From positions 62,001 to 126,000 of the forward strand of contig CASHSZ010000070.1 of NCBI GenBank assembly GCA_949358305.1: a DNA stretch of 64,000 bases. Reading direction: 5' to 3'. Origin of the DNA: Strigamia acuminata. Its lineage: Eukaryota; Arthropoda; Chilopoda; Geophilomorpha; Linotaeniidae. The translations under genes and the position numbers were made by a program. Below the pieces are notes generated by a model. It worked only from the letters and a program-made list of their open reading frames with translations. It was not told the DNA's origin and did not search any database. Positions 1 to 10,246 of the stretch are shown piece after piece; within the stretch, counting starts at the first letter, position 1; each line of letters begins with the position of its first letter.

Positions 1-3000
1 CATTTTCTACCCCTGGGTGAGGTTTTCAGCGTTCATGATTGATGAAAAAGCTGTTTTCTAACTAGCTGTCCCATTGCTAGTTTTGGCGTCAGGTTTTAGC
101 AACCTTCCGATCCGACTCTGTCGTCTGCACGACCTCCAAGACCGTTTTAGGGTTAATTTGAGTCAAATAATTCATTCTGGGGGTTGTTTTGGGTTTTTTA
201 CAAGTGTGTTTTTGTAGTTTTTATTGGTTTCAAACATTGTCAATTCTTTATACAAGTGTAACTTTCATTTCTCTGTATTTTGAGAACTTTGCATTGCAGC
301 AAAGTTCATTTCTTGCCCCTTAATTATTGTGTAATTGTTGGTTTTCAAGCCCGTTTTTTAACAATAACTTTATTTGAAGTGCCTATTGTTTCAGGCACGT
401 GCCTTTTATTGTTGAGCAATTTCTTGGGCAGTTGCGCTCCTGTTGCTAGCATTGCCGCGCGTTCTCCGCGCGCGTACTCGCGTTTCGCATCACACACATT
501 CGGATTCGATGGCATATCGCGGCGGCACATTGTGTGGCATAGCGCGGCACGTTGCAATTGCTAATGCTACGGTCGACGGCGATTCGCATGCGCTATCCGC
601 TGCATCAAACCCCAAATACCGATAAAAAATCGCAGAAAACACTAATCCCGACCCAAAAACCGCCAAAATTACCCTCAACACACGCCAACAACCTTCCACC
701 ACTTAAATTACACCGGAAAAAAACAATTTCAAACCGAAAAATCAACAAAAAAGGCCAAAAAAATATTGCAAACAAAGAGAAAAGATCAATTATCGAGGCA
801 AATCCCCACCACAAAACAACGCATCGCCGGTATACACTTAAGCGTACAGTGCACAACACTACTGTTTATTTTCAATGATCCAATAAATAAAATTTGAAAC
901 AAAGTTGAGTGGAATTGTACGTTTCTTGTATATTAAAGTTTTTATTTTGTTTGTTTACACTTAATTTTTTTTTTCCATCATAGAATGGCGACTCGATACT
1001 TTTGTAGCTCGAATTCACTTCGTAAACGTGGTCGGTGTTCATCACGCGTCAATGCGCTCGTGCAATAGTATAGGCGCGCATACGATTTGATGCGCGCAAA
1101 ACTTGCAAAACTTGCACGGAATTTGGGCAATTTTTGACAAATTTCAGCAGATTTTTGCCTGTATTTGACAAATTTCAGAAGATTTTTGCCTATATTTGAC
1201 AAATTTCAGAAGATTTCCTCAATCCTCAAACATTTGCTGAAATTTCTCATAAAATTTCAAAAATTAATTGAAATTTGTCTGAAATTTGTCTGGAATTTGT
1301 CAAATATTGTCAAAAATCCGTGGAAATTTGTCAAATACTGGCAAAAATCCATGTAAATTTGTCAAAAATTGCCATAATTCGGTGCAAATTGTGTTAGATA
1401 TTGGAAAAATTTATTTTAACGCTTCCAACGCGCCAGTAAATCGCGCGTGCACACGCATGGATTTTTCGTCATAGTTGGATGCGCGCAAACCTCACGTAAC
1501 TTGCGCCAAAATTTGGCAATTTTTGACAAATTTCAGCAGATTTTTGCCAGTATTTGACAAATTTCCACTGATTTTTGACAATATTTGACCCAACAACTGC
1601 GCCACGTTCCAGGCGCCGGTTTAGGCATTTTAGACCCGTTTTAGACCGTTTTAGATGGCGAAAACGTTCTCTCCATCATTTTCTACCCCTGGGTGAGGTT
1701 TTCAGCGTTCATGATTGATGAAAAAGCTGTTTTCTAACTAGCTGTCCCATTGCTAGTTTTGGCGTCAGGTTTTAGCAACCTTCCGATCCGACTCTGTCGT
1801 CTGCACGACCTCCAAGACCGTTTTAGGGTTAATTTGAGTCAAATAATTCATTCTGGGGGTTGTTTTGGGTTTTTTACAAGTGTGTTTTTGTAGTTTTTAT
1901 TGGTTTCAAACATTGTCAATTCTTTATACAAGTGTAACTTTCATTTCTCTGTATTTTGAGAACTTTGCATTGCAGCAAAGTTCATTTCTTGCCCCTTAAT
2001 TATTGTGTAATTGTTGGTTTTCAAGCCCGTTTTTTAACAATAACTTTATTTGAAGTGCCTATTGTTTCAGGCACGTGCTTCCACGTGCCTTTTATTGTTG
2101 AGCAATTTCTTGGGCAGTTGCGCTCCTGTTGCTAGCATTGCCGCGCGTTCTCCGCGCGCGTACTCGCGTTTCGCATCACACACATTCGGATTCGATGGCC
2201 TATCGCGGCGGCACATTGTGCGGCATAGCGCGGCACGTTGCAATTGCTAATGCTACGGTCGACGGCGATTCGCATGCGCTATCCGCTGCATCAAACCCCA
2301 AATACCGATAAAAAATCGCAGAAAACACTAATCCCGACCCAAAAACCGCCAAAATTACCCTCAACACACGCCAACAACCTTCCACCACTTAAATTACACC
2401 GGAAAAAAACAATTTCAAACCGAAAAATCAACAAAAAAGGCCAAAAAAATATTGCAAACAAAGAGAAAAGATCAATTATCGAGGCAAATCCCCACCACAA
2501 AACAACGCATCGCCGGTATACACTTAAGCGTACAGTGCACAACACTACTGTTTATTTTCAATGATCCAATAAATAAAATTTGAAACAAAGTTGAGTGGAA
2601 TTGTACGTTTCTTGTATATTAAAGTTTTTATTTTGTTTGTTTACACTTAATTTTTTTTTTCCATCATAGAATGGCGACTCGATACTTTTGTAGCTCGAAT
2701 TCACTTCGTAAACGTGGTCGGTGTTCATCACGCGTCAATGCGCTCGTGCAATAGTATAGGCGCGCATACGATTTGATGCGCGCAAAACTTGCAAAACTTG
2801 CACGGAATTTGGGCAATTTTTGACAAATTTCAGCAGATTTTTGCCTGTATTTGACAAATTTCAGAAGATTTTTGCCTATATTTGACAAATTTCAGAAGAT
2901 TTCCTCAATCCTCAAACATTTGCTGAAATTTCTCATAAAATTTCAAAAATTAATTGAAATTTGTCTGAAATTTGTCTGGAATTTGTCAAATATTGTCAAA

Positions 3001-3933
3001 AATCCGTGGAAATTTGTCAAATACTGGCAAAAATCCATGTAAATTTGTCAAAAATTGCCATAATTCGGTGCAAATTGTGTTAGATATTGGAAAAATTTAT
3101 TTTAACGCTTCCAACGCGCCAGTAAATCGCGCGTGCACACGCATGGATTTTTCGTCATAGTTGGATGCGCGCAAACCTCACGTAACTTGCGCCAAAATTT
3201 GGCAATTTTTGACAAATTTCAGCAGATTTTTGCCAGTATTTGACAAATTTCCACTGATTTTTGACAATATTTGACCCAACAACTGCGCCACGTTCCAGGC
3301 GCCGGTTTAGGCATTTTAGACCCGTTTTAGACCGTTTTAGATGGCGAAAACGTTCTCTCCATCATTTTCTACCCCTGGGTGAGGTTTTCAGCGTTCATAA
3401 TTGATGAAAAAGCTGTTTTCTAACTAGCTGTCCCATTGCTAGTTTTGGCGTCAGGTTTTAGCAACCTTCCGATCCGACTCTGTCGTCTGCACGACCTCCA
3501 AGACTGTTTTAGGGTTAATTTGAGTCAAATAATTCATTCTGGGTGTTGTTTTGGGTTTTTTACAAGTGTGTTTTTGTAGTTTTTATTGGTTTCAAACATT
3601 GTCAATTCTTTATACAAGTGTAACTTTCATTTCTCTGTATTTTGAGAACTTTGCATTGCAGCAAAGTTCATTTCTTGCCCCTTAATTATTGTGTAATTGT
3701 TGGTTTTCAAGCCCGTTTTTTAACAATAACTTTATTTGAAGTGCCTATTGTTTCAGGCACGTGCTTCCACGTGCCTTTTATTGTTGAGCAATTTCTTGGG
3801 CAGTTGCGCTCCTGTTGCTAGCATTGCCGCGCGTTCTCCGCGCGCGTACTCGCGCGTTTCGCATCACACACATTCGGGTTCAATGGCCTATCGCGGCGGC
3901 ACATTGTGTGGCATAGCGCGGCACGTTGCAATT
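1..3933 (+). repeat. 1.68-kb tandem repeat array (A units, first block)
   Basis: Two units and the start of a third lie head to tail: 1-1676, 1677-3362 and 3363-3933. The second is 1,686 bp. The first is 10 bp shorter because one half of the CACGTG hairpin near 394-403 is missing. Each unit has a stretch rich in a degenerate 28-30 bp motif (TTTGACAAATTTC / TTTTTGCC, for example 1130-1600), an AATAAATAAA tract near 883, and a GC-rich part with many CG and GCGC steps. Reading frames of 60-108 codons recur in every unit but show no domain and overlap one another on both strands, so I treat the unit as non-coding satellite. The third unit stops matching at 3934, where a promoter-like segment begins. 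Confidence 0.93.
2070..2089. promoter_or_regulatory. Paired E-box hairpin in A unit
   Basis: Arms GGCACGTG and CACGTGCC flank a CTTC loop, giving two CACGTG E-boxes in a perfect 8-bp stem. It recurs in the A units (for example 3756-3775). In the first unit it has collapsed to a single GGCACGTGCC (394-403), and the copies next to D blocks (near 7832 and 20043) have one damaged arm. CACGTG is a basic helix-loop-helix site in animals; use here is inference. Confidence 0.45.
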
Positions 3934-4009
3934 ACGTGACGTGGCACGTTGCTGTTACGTGACGCGATAGCCAGTATTTAAGCAGGGGATTCCATCATCG
4001 TTTACACAA
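3934..4009 (+). promoter_or_regulatory. Inward TATA promoter, left edge of module 1
   Basis: The A unit breaks off at 3934. This 76-bp segment has two TTACGTGACG-type motifs (CRE/E-box-like), then TATTTAA at 3975-3981, and a conserved ATG at 4010, 29 nt after the TATA box. The same segment occurs four times in the window, always pointing into a hairpin array (also 7592-7668 minus, 20220-20296 plus, 27749-27825 minus). Position and spacing fit an RNA polymerase II core promoter with a very short leader. Transcription itself is inferred. Confidence 0.55.
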
Positions 4010-4732
4010 ATGCGCATTGCAACGTGGAGGCGCATTCGAGTCCTTTTCCCAAGCGTTGAAAAAGGACAAAACTCGTATTCGATTCGAAAGCGAATCGAAT
4101 ACGATTTTTGTCCTTTTTCAACGCAAAATTGTATTCGATTCGCTTTCGAATCGAATACGAGTTTTGCCCTTCTTCAACGCGAAATCGTATTCGACTCGCT
4201 TTCGAGTCGAATGCGAATTTTTCCCTTCTTCAACGCGAAATCGTATTCGACTCGTTTTCGAGTCGAGTACGAGTTTTGCCCTTCTTCAACGCGAAATCGT
4301 ATTCGACTCGTTTTCGAGTCGAATACGAGTTTTGCCCTTCTTCAACGCGAAATCGTATTCGACTCGTTTTCGAGTCGAGTACGAGTTTTGCCCTTCTTCA
4401 ACGCGAAATCGTATTCGACTCGTTTTCGAGTCGAGTACGAGTTTTGCCCTTCTTCAACGCGAAATCGTATTCGACTCGTTTTCGAGTCGAATACGAGTTT
4501 TGCCCTTCTTCAACGCGAAATCGTATTCGACTCGTTTTCGAGTCGAGTACGAGTTTTGCCCTTCTTCAACGCGAAATCGTATTCGACTCGTTTTCGAGTC
4601 GAATACGAGTTTTGCCCTTCTTCAACGCGAAATCGTATTCGACTCGTTTTCGAGTCGAGTACGAGTTTTGCCCTTCTTCAACGCGAAATCGTATTCGACT
4701 CGTTTTCGAGTCGAATACGAGATAGTCGATGA
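4010..4732 (+). other. ATG-initiated stop-free ORF over hairpin array, 240 codons
   Basis: This starts at the conserved ATG just downstream of the TATA box and reads through the 56-bp hairpin array. Because 56 is not a multiple of three, the predicted peptide cycles through three frames of the same DNA and repeats every 56 residues, rich in Arg, Phe, Ser and Glu. The typical sense-strand unit contains no TAA, TAG or TGA in any frame, so all three forward frames are open; the reverse strand has a TGA in each unit. No protein family is recognised. It may be a real repetitive protein or a by-product of an RNA-level constraint; I favour the second. Equivalent ORFs follow the other three promoters. 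Confidence 0.25.
4053..4720 (+). repeat. 56-bp hairpin repeat array, sense orientation (module 1 left)
   Basis: About twelve units repeat every 56 bp. Each has the spacer GTTTTGCCCTTCTTCAACGC followed by a hairpin with 14-nt arms TCGTATTCGACTCG and CGAGTCGAATACGA around a TTTT loop. A second stem version has ATTCG/CGAAT in place of ACTCG/CGAGT, so both arms change together. Other 3'-arm changes are mostly A to G opposite T, which keeps a G-U pair in sense RNA. The first unit (4053-4124) is a longer hairpin with 34-nt arms and one mismatch. Confidence 0.9.
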
Positions 4733-6897
4733 CCCGTTCCCGGACTTTGACTCGTACGACTCGTATTCGAGATGTATTCGAGATGTATTCGAGATGTATT
4801 CGAATCGTATTCGAGTCGCATTCGAGATGGTCGATGATTTCCACTCGCTCGTATACGCGTTGTATACGAGCTCGTATTTTGATCGTAATCGTAAACGAAT
4901 CGTTTACAAGTCGTATACAAGTTGTATACGACGTGTATACACCTCGTATACGAACGAAGTTTGGAAAATCCACCGGATACTTACTACGACATGAAAACAC
5001 ATAGTAGTCACATACGTCTTATTTGGAAATTGTGTTTTCACAAACTTCGTTCGTATACGAGGTGTATACACGTCGTATACAACTTGTATACGACTTGTAA
5101 ACGATTCGTTTACGATTACGATCAAAATACGAGCTCGTATACAACGCGTATACGAGCGAGTGGAAATCATCGACCATCTCGAATACGACTCGAATTCGAT
5201 TCGTATTCGATTCGAATTCGATTCGAATACGAATACGATCAAAATACGAACTCGTAACAACTCGAATACGAATCAAAGTCCGGGAAACAAAAATCGACCA
5301 TCTCGTATACGACTCGTATTCGAGATGTATTCGGGATGTATTCGAATCGTATTCGAGTCGCATTCGAGATGGTCGATGATTTCCACTCGCTCGTATACGC
5401 GTTGTATACGAGCTCGTATTTTGATCGTAATCGTAAACGAATCGTTTACAAGTCGTATACAAGTCGTATACGACATGTATACACCTCGTATACGAACGAA
5501 GTTTGTGAAAACACAATTTCCAAATAAGACGTATGTGACTACTATGTGTTTTCATGTCGTAGTAAGTATCCGGTGGATTTTCCAAACTTCGTTCGTATAC
5601 GAGGTGTATACACGTCGTATACGACTTGTATACGACTTGTAAACGATTCGTTTACGATTACGATCAAAATACGAGCTCGTATACAACGCGTATACGAGCG
5701 AGTGGAAATCATCGACCATCTCGAATGCGACTCGAATACGATTCGAATACATCTCGAATACATCTCGAATACGAGTCGTACGAGTCAAAGTCCGGGAACG
5801 GGTCATCGACTATCTCGTATTCGAGTTGTTACGAGTTCGTATTTTGATCGTATTCGTATTCGAATCGAATTCGAATCGTATTCGAATCGAATTCGAGTCG
5901 TATTCGAGATGGTCGATGATTTCCACTCGCTCGTATACGCGTTGTATACGAGCTCGTATTTTGATCGTAATCGTAAACGAATCGTTTACAAGTCGTATAC
6001 AAGTCGTATACGACATGTATACACCTCGTATACGAACGAAGTTTGTGAAAACACAATTTCCAAATAAGACGTATGTGACTACTATGTGTTTTCATGTCGT
6101 AGTAAGTATCCGGTGGATTTTCCAAACTTCGTTCGTATACGAGGTGTATACACGTCGTATACGACTTGTATACGACTTGTAAACGATTCGTTTACGATTA
6201 CGATCAAAATACGAGCTCGTATACAACGCGTATACGAGCGAGTGGAAATCATCGACCATCTCGAATGCGACTCGAATACGATTCGAATACATCTCGAATA
6301 CATCTCGAATACGAGTCGTACGAGTCAAAGTCCGGGAACGGGTCATCGACTATCTCGTATTCGAGTTGTTACGAGTTCGTATTTTGATCGTATTCGTATT
6401 CGAATCGAATTCGAATCGTATTCGAATCGAATTCGAGTCGTATTCGAGATGGTCGATGATTTCCACTCGCTCGTATACGCGTTGTATACGAGCTCGTATT
6501 TTGATCGTAATCGTAAACGAATCGTTTACAAGTCGTATACAAGTCGTATACGACGTGTATACACCTCGTATACGAACGAAGTTTGTGAAAACACAATTTC
6601 CAAATAAGACGTATGTGACTACTATGTGTTTTCATGTCGTAGTAAGTATCCGGTGGATTTTCCAAACTTCGTTCGTATACGAGGTGTATACACGTCGTAT
6701 ACAACTTGTATACGACTTGTAAACGATTCGTTTACGATTACGATCAAAATACGAGCTCGTATACAACGCGTATACGAGCGAGTGGAAATCATCGACCATC
6801 TCGAATGCGACTCGAATACGATTCGAATACATCTCGAATACATCTCGAATACGAGTCGTACGAGTCAAAGTCCGGGAACGGGTCATCGACTATCTCG
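4721..6897. repeat. 540-bp CpG-rich satellite block (module 1 centre)
   Basis: The sequence is built from TCGTAT, TCGAAT, TCGAGA and GTATACGA words with many short palindromes. Each 540-bp unit has one non-palindromic core of about 88 bp (TTTGTGAAAACAC... to ...GGATTTTCCAAA). One core is on the minus strand (from 4960) and three are on the plus strand (from 5502, 6042 and 6582), so the satellite reverses orientation near 5275. Long overlapping ORFs occur on both strands because the words rarely form stop codons; I see no protein family in them. Confidence 0.9.
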
Positions 6898-7591
6898 TAT
6901 TCGACTCGAAAACGAGTCGAATACGATTTCGCGTTGAAGAAGGGCAAAATTCGCATTCGACTCGAAAACGAGTCGAATACGATTTCGCGTTGAAGAAGGG
7001 CAAAATTCGCATTCGACTCGAAAACGAGTCGAATACGATTTCGCGTTGAAGAAGGGCAAAATTCGCATTCGACTCGAAAACGAGTCGAATACGATTTCGC
7101 GTTGAAGAAGGGCAAAATTCGTACTCGACTCGAAAACGAGTCGAATACGAATTCGCATTCGACTCGAAAACGAGTCGAATACGATTTCGCTTTGAAGAAG
7201 GGCAAAATTCGTACTCGACTCGAAAACGAGTCGAATACGATTTCGCGTTGAAGAAGGGCAAAATTCGCATTCGACTCGAAAGCGAGTCGAATACGATTTC
7301 GCGTTGAAGAAGGGAAAAATTCGCATTCGACTCGAAAGCGAGTCGAATACGATTTCGCGTTGAAGAAGGGCAAAATTCGCATCCGACTCGAAAGCGAGTC
7401 GAATACGATTTCGCGTTGAAGAAGGGCAAAATTCGCATTCGATTCGAAAGCGAATCGCATACGATTTCGCGTTGAAAAAGGACAAAACTCGTATTCGATT
7501 CGAAAGCGAATCGCATACGATTTCGCGTTGAAAAAGGACAAATTTCGCTTGGGAAAAGGACTCGAATGCGCCTCCACGTTGCAATGCGCAT
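6890..7591 (-). other. ATG-initiated stop-free ORF over hairpin array, 233 codons
   Basis: This is the mirror counterpart of the 4010 ORF. It starts at the conserved ATG (7589-7591) downstream of a minus-strand TATA box and reads leftward through the hairpin array. It has the same Arg/Phe/Ser/Glu-rich repeat peptide and no recognised domain. Its N-terminal part is identical to the ORF starting at 20297, as expected from the inverted repeat that joins the two sites. Confidence 0.22.
6898..7553 (-). repeat. 56-bp hairpin repeat array, minus sense (module 1 right)
   Basis: The hairpin units match those at 4053-4720 but lie on the opposite strand, so the stop-poor strand again points inward from the adjacent promoter. 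Some units lack the spacer and hairpins abut directly (near 7145). Units nearest the promoter carry the ATTCG/CGAAT stem version, and one spacer has TTTGAAG instead of GTTGAAG (near 7190). Confidence 0.88.
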
Positions 7592-7668
7592 TTGTGTAAA
7601 CGATGATGGAATCCCCTGCTTAAATACTGGCTATCGCGTCACGTAACAGCAACGTGCCACGTCACGTA
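7592..7668 (-). promoter_or_regulatory. Inward TATA promoter, right edge of module 1
   Basis: This is the reverse complement of the 3934-4009 segment: TATTTAA on the minus strand (7620-7626), paired ACGTGACG motifs, then the conserved ATG at 7589-7591. It faces the promoter at 3934, so the module would be transcribed convergently. Confidence 0.55.
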
Positions 7669-8789
7669 ATTGCAACGTGCCGCGCTATGCCACACAATGT
7701 GCCGCCGCGATAGGCCATTGAACCCGAATGTGTGTGATGCGAAACGCGCGAGTACACGCGCGGAGAACGCGCGGCAATGCTAGCAACAGGAGCGCAACTG
7801 CCCAAGAAATTGCTCAACAATAAAAGGCACGTGGAAGCACGTGACTGAAACAATAGGCACTTCAAATAAAGTTATTGTTAAAAAACGGGCTTGAAAACCA
7901 ACAATTACACAATAATTAAGGGGCAAGAAATGAACTTTGCTGCAATGCAAAGTTCTCAAAATACAGAGAAATGAAAGTTACACTTGTATAAAGAATTGAC
8001 AATGTTTGAAACCAATAAAAACTACAAAAACACACTTGTAAAAAACCCAAAACAACCCCCAGAATGAATTATTTGACTCAAATTAACCCTAAAACGGTCT
8101 TGGAGGTCGTGCAGACGACAGAGTCGGATTGGAAAGTTGCTAAAACCTGACGCCAAAACTAGCAATGGGACAGCTAGTTAGAAAACAGCTTTTTCATCAA
8201 TCATGAACGCTGAAAACCTCACCCAGGGGTAGAAAATGATGGAGAGAACGTTTTCGCCATCTAAAACGGTCTAAAACGGGTCTAAAATGCCTAAACCGGC
8301 GCCTGGAACGTGGCGCAGTTGTTGGGTCAAATATTGTCAAAAATCAGTGGAAATTTGTCAAATACTGGCAAAAATCTGCTGAAATTTGTCAAAAATTGCC
8401 AAATTTTGGCGCAAGTTACGTGAGGTTTGCGCGCATCCAACTATGACGAAAAATCCACGCGTGTGCACGCGCGATTTACTGGCGCGTTGGAAGCGTTAAA
8501 ATAAATTTTTCCAATATCTAACACAATTTGCACCAAATTATGGCAATTTTTGACAAATTTACATGGATTTTTGCCAGTATTTGACAAATTTCCACGGATT
8601 TTTGACAATATTTGACACATTCAAGACAAATTTCAGACAGATTTCAATTAATTTTAGAAAATGTTTGAGAAATATCAGCAAATGTTTGAGGATTGAGGAA
8701 ATCTGCTGAAATTTGTCAAATATAGACAAAAATCTGCTGAAATTTGTAAAAAATTGCCCAAATTCGGTGCAAGTTTTGCAAGTTTGCAA
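7669..8789 (-). repeat. Partial inverted A unit
   Basis: This is the reverse complement of part of the 1.66-kb A unit, from the GGCACGTG region back to the TTTGACAAATTTC-rich part. It diverges from other A units within the GCAAGTTTTGCAAGTTT stretch near 8785, where block D begins. It belongs to the long inverted repeat with 17642-20738. No gene is seen. Confidence 0.85.
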
Positions 8790-10246
8790 ACAGCAACAAG
8801 AATGATGTATTTAATAATTGTTTTTGCATTAGATATGTGTTTAATTCGTTTTACCTCGGTTTGTACGGTTCTTGCGCGTAGTGCGCACGTTCAACACGCG
8901 GCCACGCGCGTACATCGCGCGTGTTGCGAGCAGGACGCAACAAAAGTTTGAGAGACTCGCATTTTACCAAGTCCCCAACTTATTTTACAGTTTTAGTTTA
9001 GCTTACCAACTCGCTTGGTAATTTCTGGATCCTGTTTAAGTGTTTCGTCGGGTTTTGAGCCCATAAACCCGTCTTTTTCCTTGGTAAGCGATTGCGTCGT
9101 CTGCTCAGAGCAACTGGCTTTAAGCGGAGATCGCTTACACGAGTCTGGAATGAGCGCTTATCACCGCATTCGGCTCCAGTCTTCGTTTCTCGTTGAAAGT
9201 TAGCTTGTTGATTCGGGTTTTGGGCGACATTGACTAAAAAGACCTCGGGGAATCGTTCCCACCACTCGGTTTAGTCGTTTTCGAGACCCACGACCTCGAA
9301 AACGAAGTTAGAAGTGGCTCAAGGCCACTAGCGTGTCTGGCAGATAGCCATTTTGGTGATTTACGGGCGTCGGGCCCTTGTTCTTTGTTTCCCGTCTTTG
9401 CTCCTTTGTTTTTATTTGGTATTCAAGGTTCCTAAGCCTACAGTAGATTGGGATTAAATTCCCATGAAGATTTATTAAGTATTCATTGGTAAAAACGAAT
9501 ATTTCCGCCGGCGCGTTTCTCTCATAGGTTTCGGTTCGCTCGAATCTCATTTTCGAGCGACCCAGCGAATGCGCCAAGTTACAGGCGCCAGCTTAGCAGT
9601 TTTAGACTCGTTTTCGACCGTTCTAGTGTCAAAAAACGCGTAGAGCACGTTTTGCGACCTTTGGAAGGGCTTTTCTGACACCTAAGTGGTCGGAAAAGTG
9701 CTCTTCTGAGTTAAGACTCCTTTTGGCATTTTAGCGTCAGCATAAGAAATTCCTCAAACTTTTATTGAAATCTCTCAAAAATTTCTAAAATTAATTGAAA
9801 TTTGTCTGAAAATTGTCAAATATTGGCAAAAATCTGCAGAAATTTGTCAAATACGCGATCGCATTGCGACAGAAAGTCGTTTACGACTCCAATACGCACC
9901 CGTGCGTGTTTGTATCGCAACACGAAACTCAAACGCGCCACCGCGTTGCAAGACAACCAAATTTACAAACGCAAACGCGCATTTGAGACAAAAACGAGTT
10001 TATTTTATTCACTCTCGCTTGATCCCCCTTCATCGCGCCTCGTTGCTCCTGTGAAAAAAATATATGAGAATGCACAGAAATGAACCTTCCAATACTTAAA
10101 TGAAAATTGGCAACCTTGACACAAAACAGTCTATCGACACTCCCAACACCACCCCGGACATTTTTCGGAAGAGTATGGTCCACCCGGAATTCCCAGAATA
10201 GTCACCCCCGAAATGCGGATTTCGCGGAAGCCAATCCGCGAAAAGG
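8790..10246 (-). repeat. D block, inverted copy, ending at TTAA
   Basis: This 1.46-kb block replaces about 260 bp of a normal A unit. On the minus strand it starts CCTTTTCGCGG directly beside the TTAA (10247-10250) that belongs to the A unit. That is the arrangement left by TTAA-targeting (piggyBac-type) elements. The first 36 nt form a hairpin (TTTCGCGGA / TCCGCGAAA). The stretch 9590-9860 resembles a diverged A-unit segment in the opposite orientation to 8230-8790. Short ORFs (89-93 codons) show no domain and no transposase was found. The other end, near 8785, has no TTAA. Confidence 0.7.

Noticed and set aside
552-878. 108-codon ORF recurring in A units, with an 84-codon antisense frame
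   Set aside because: It recurs only because the DNA repeats. Both strands are open over the same A-rich/T-rich stretch and the frame is altered by the 28-bp indel in other units.
4053-4720. CRISPR-like array (regular hairpin repeats)
   Set aside because: The whole 56-bp unit repeats with no unique spacers, no cas genes are nearby, and the context is eukaryotic.
5019-5585. 188-codon ORF and many similar ones in the 540-bp satellite
   Set aside because: Frames are open on both strands in several phases because the satellite words seldom form stops. Peptides are Arg/Tyr/Ser/Ile-rich with no family match.
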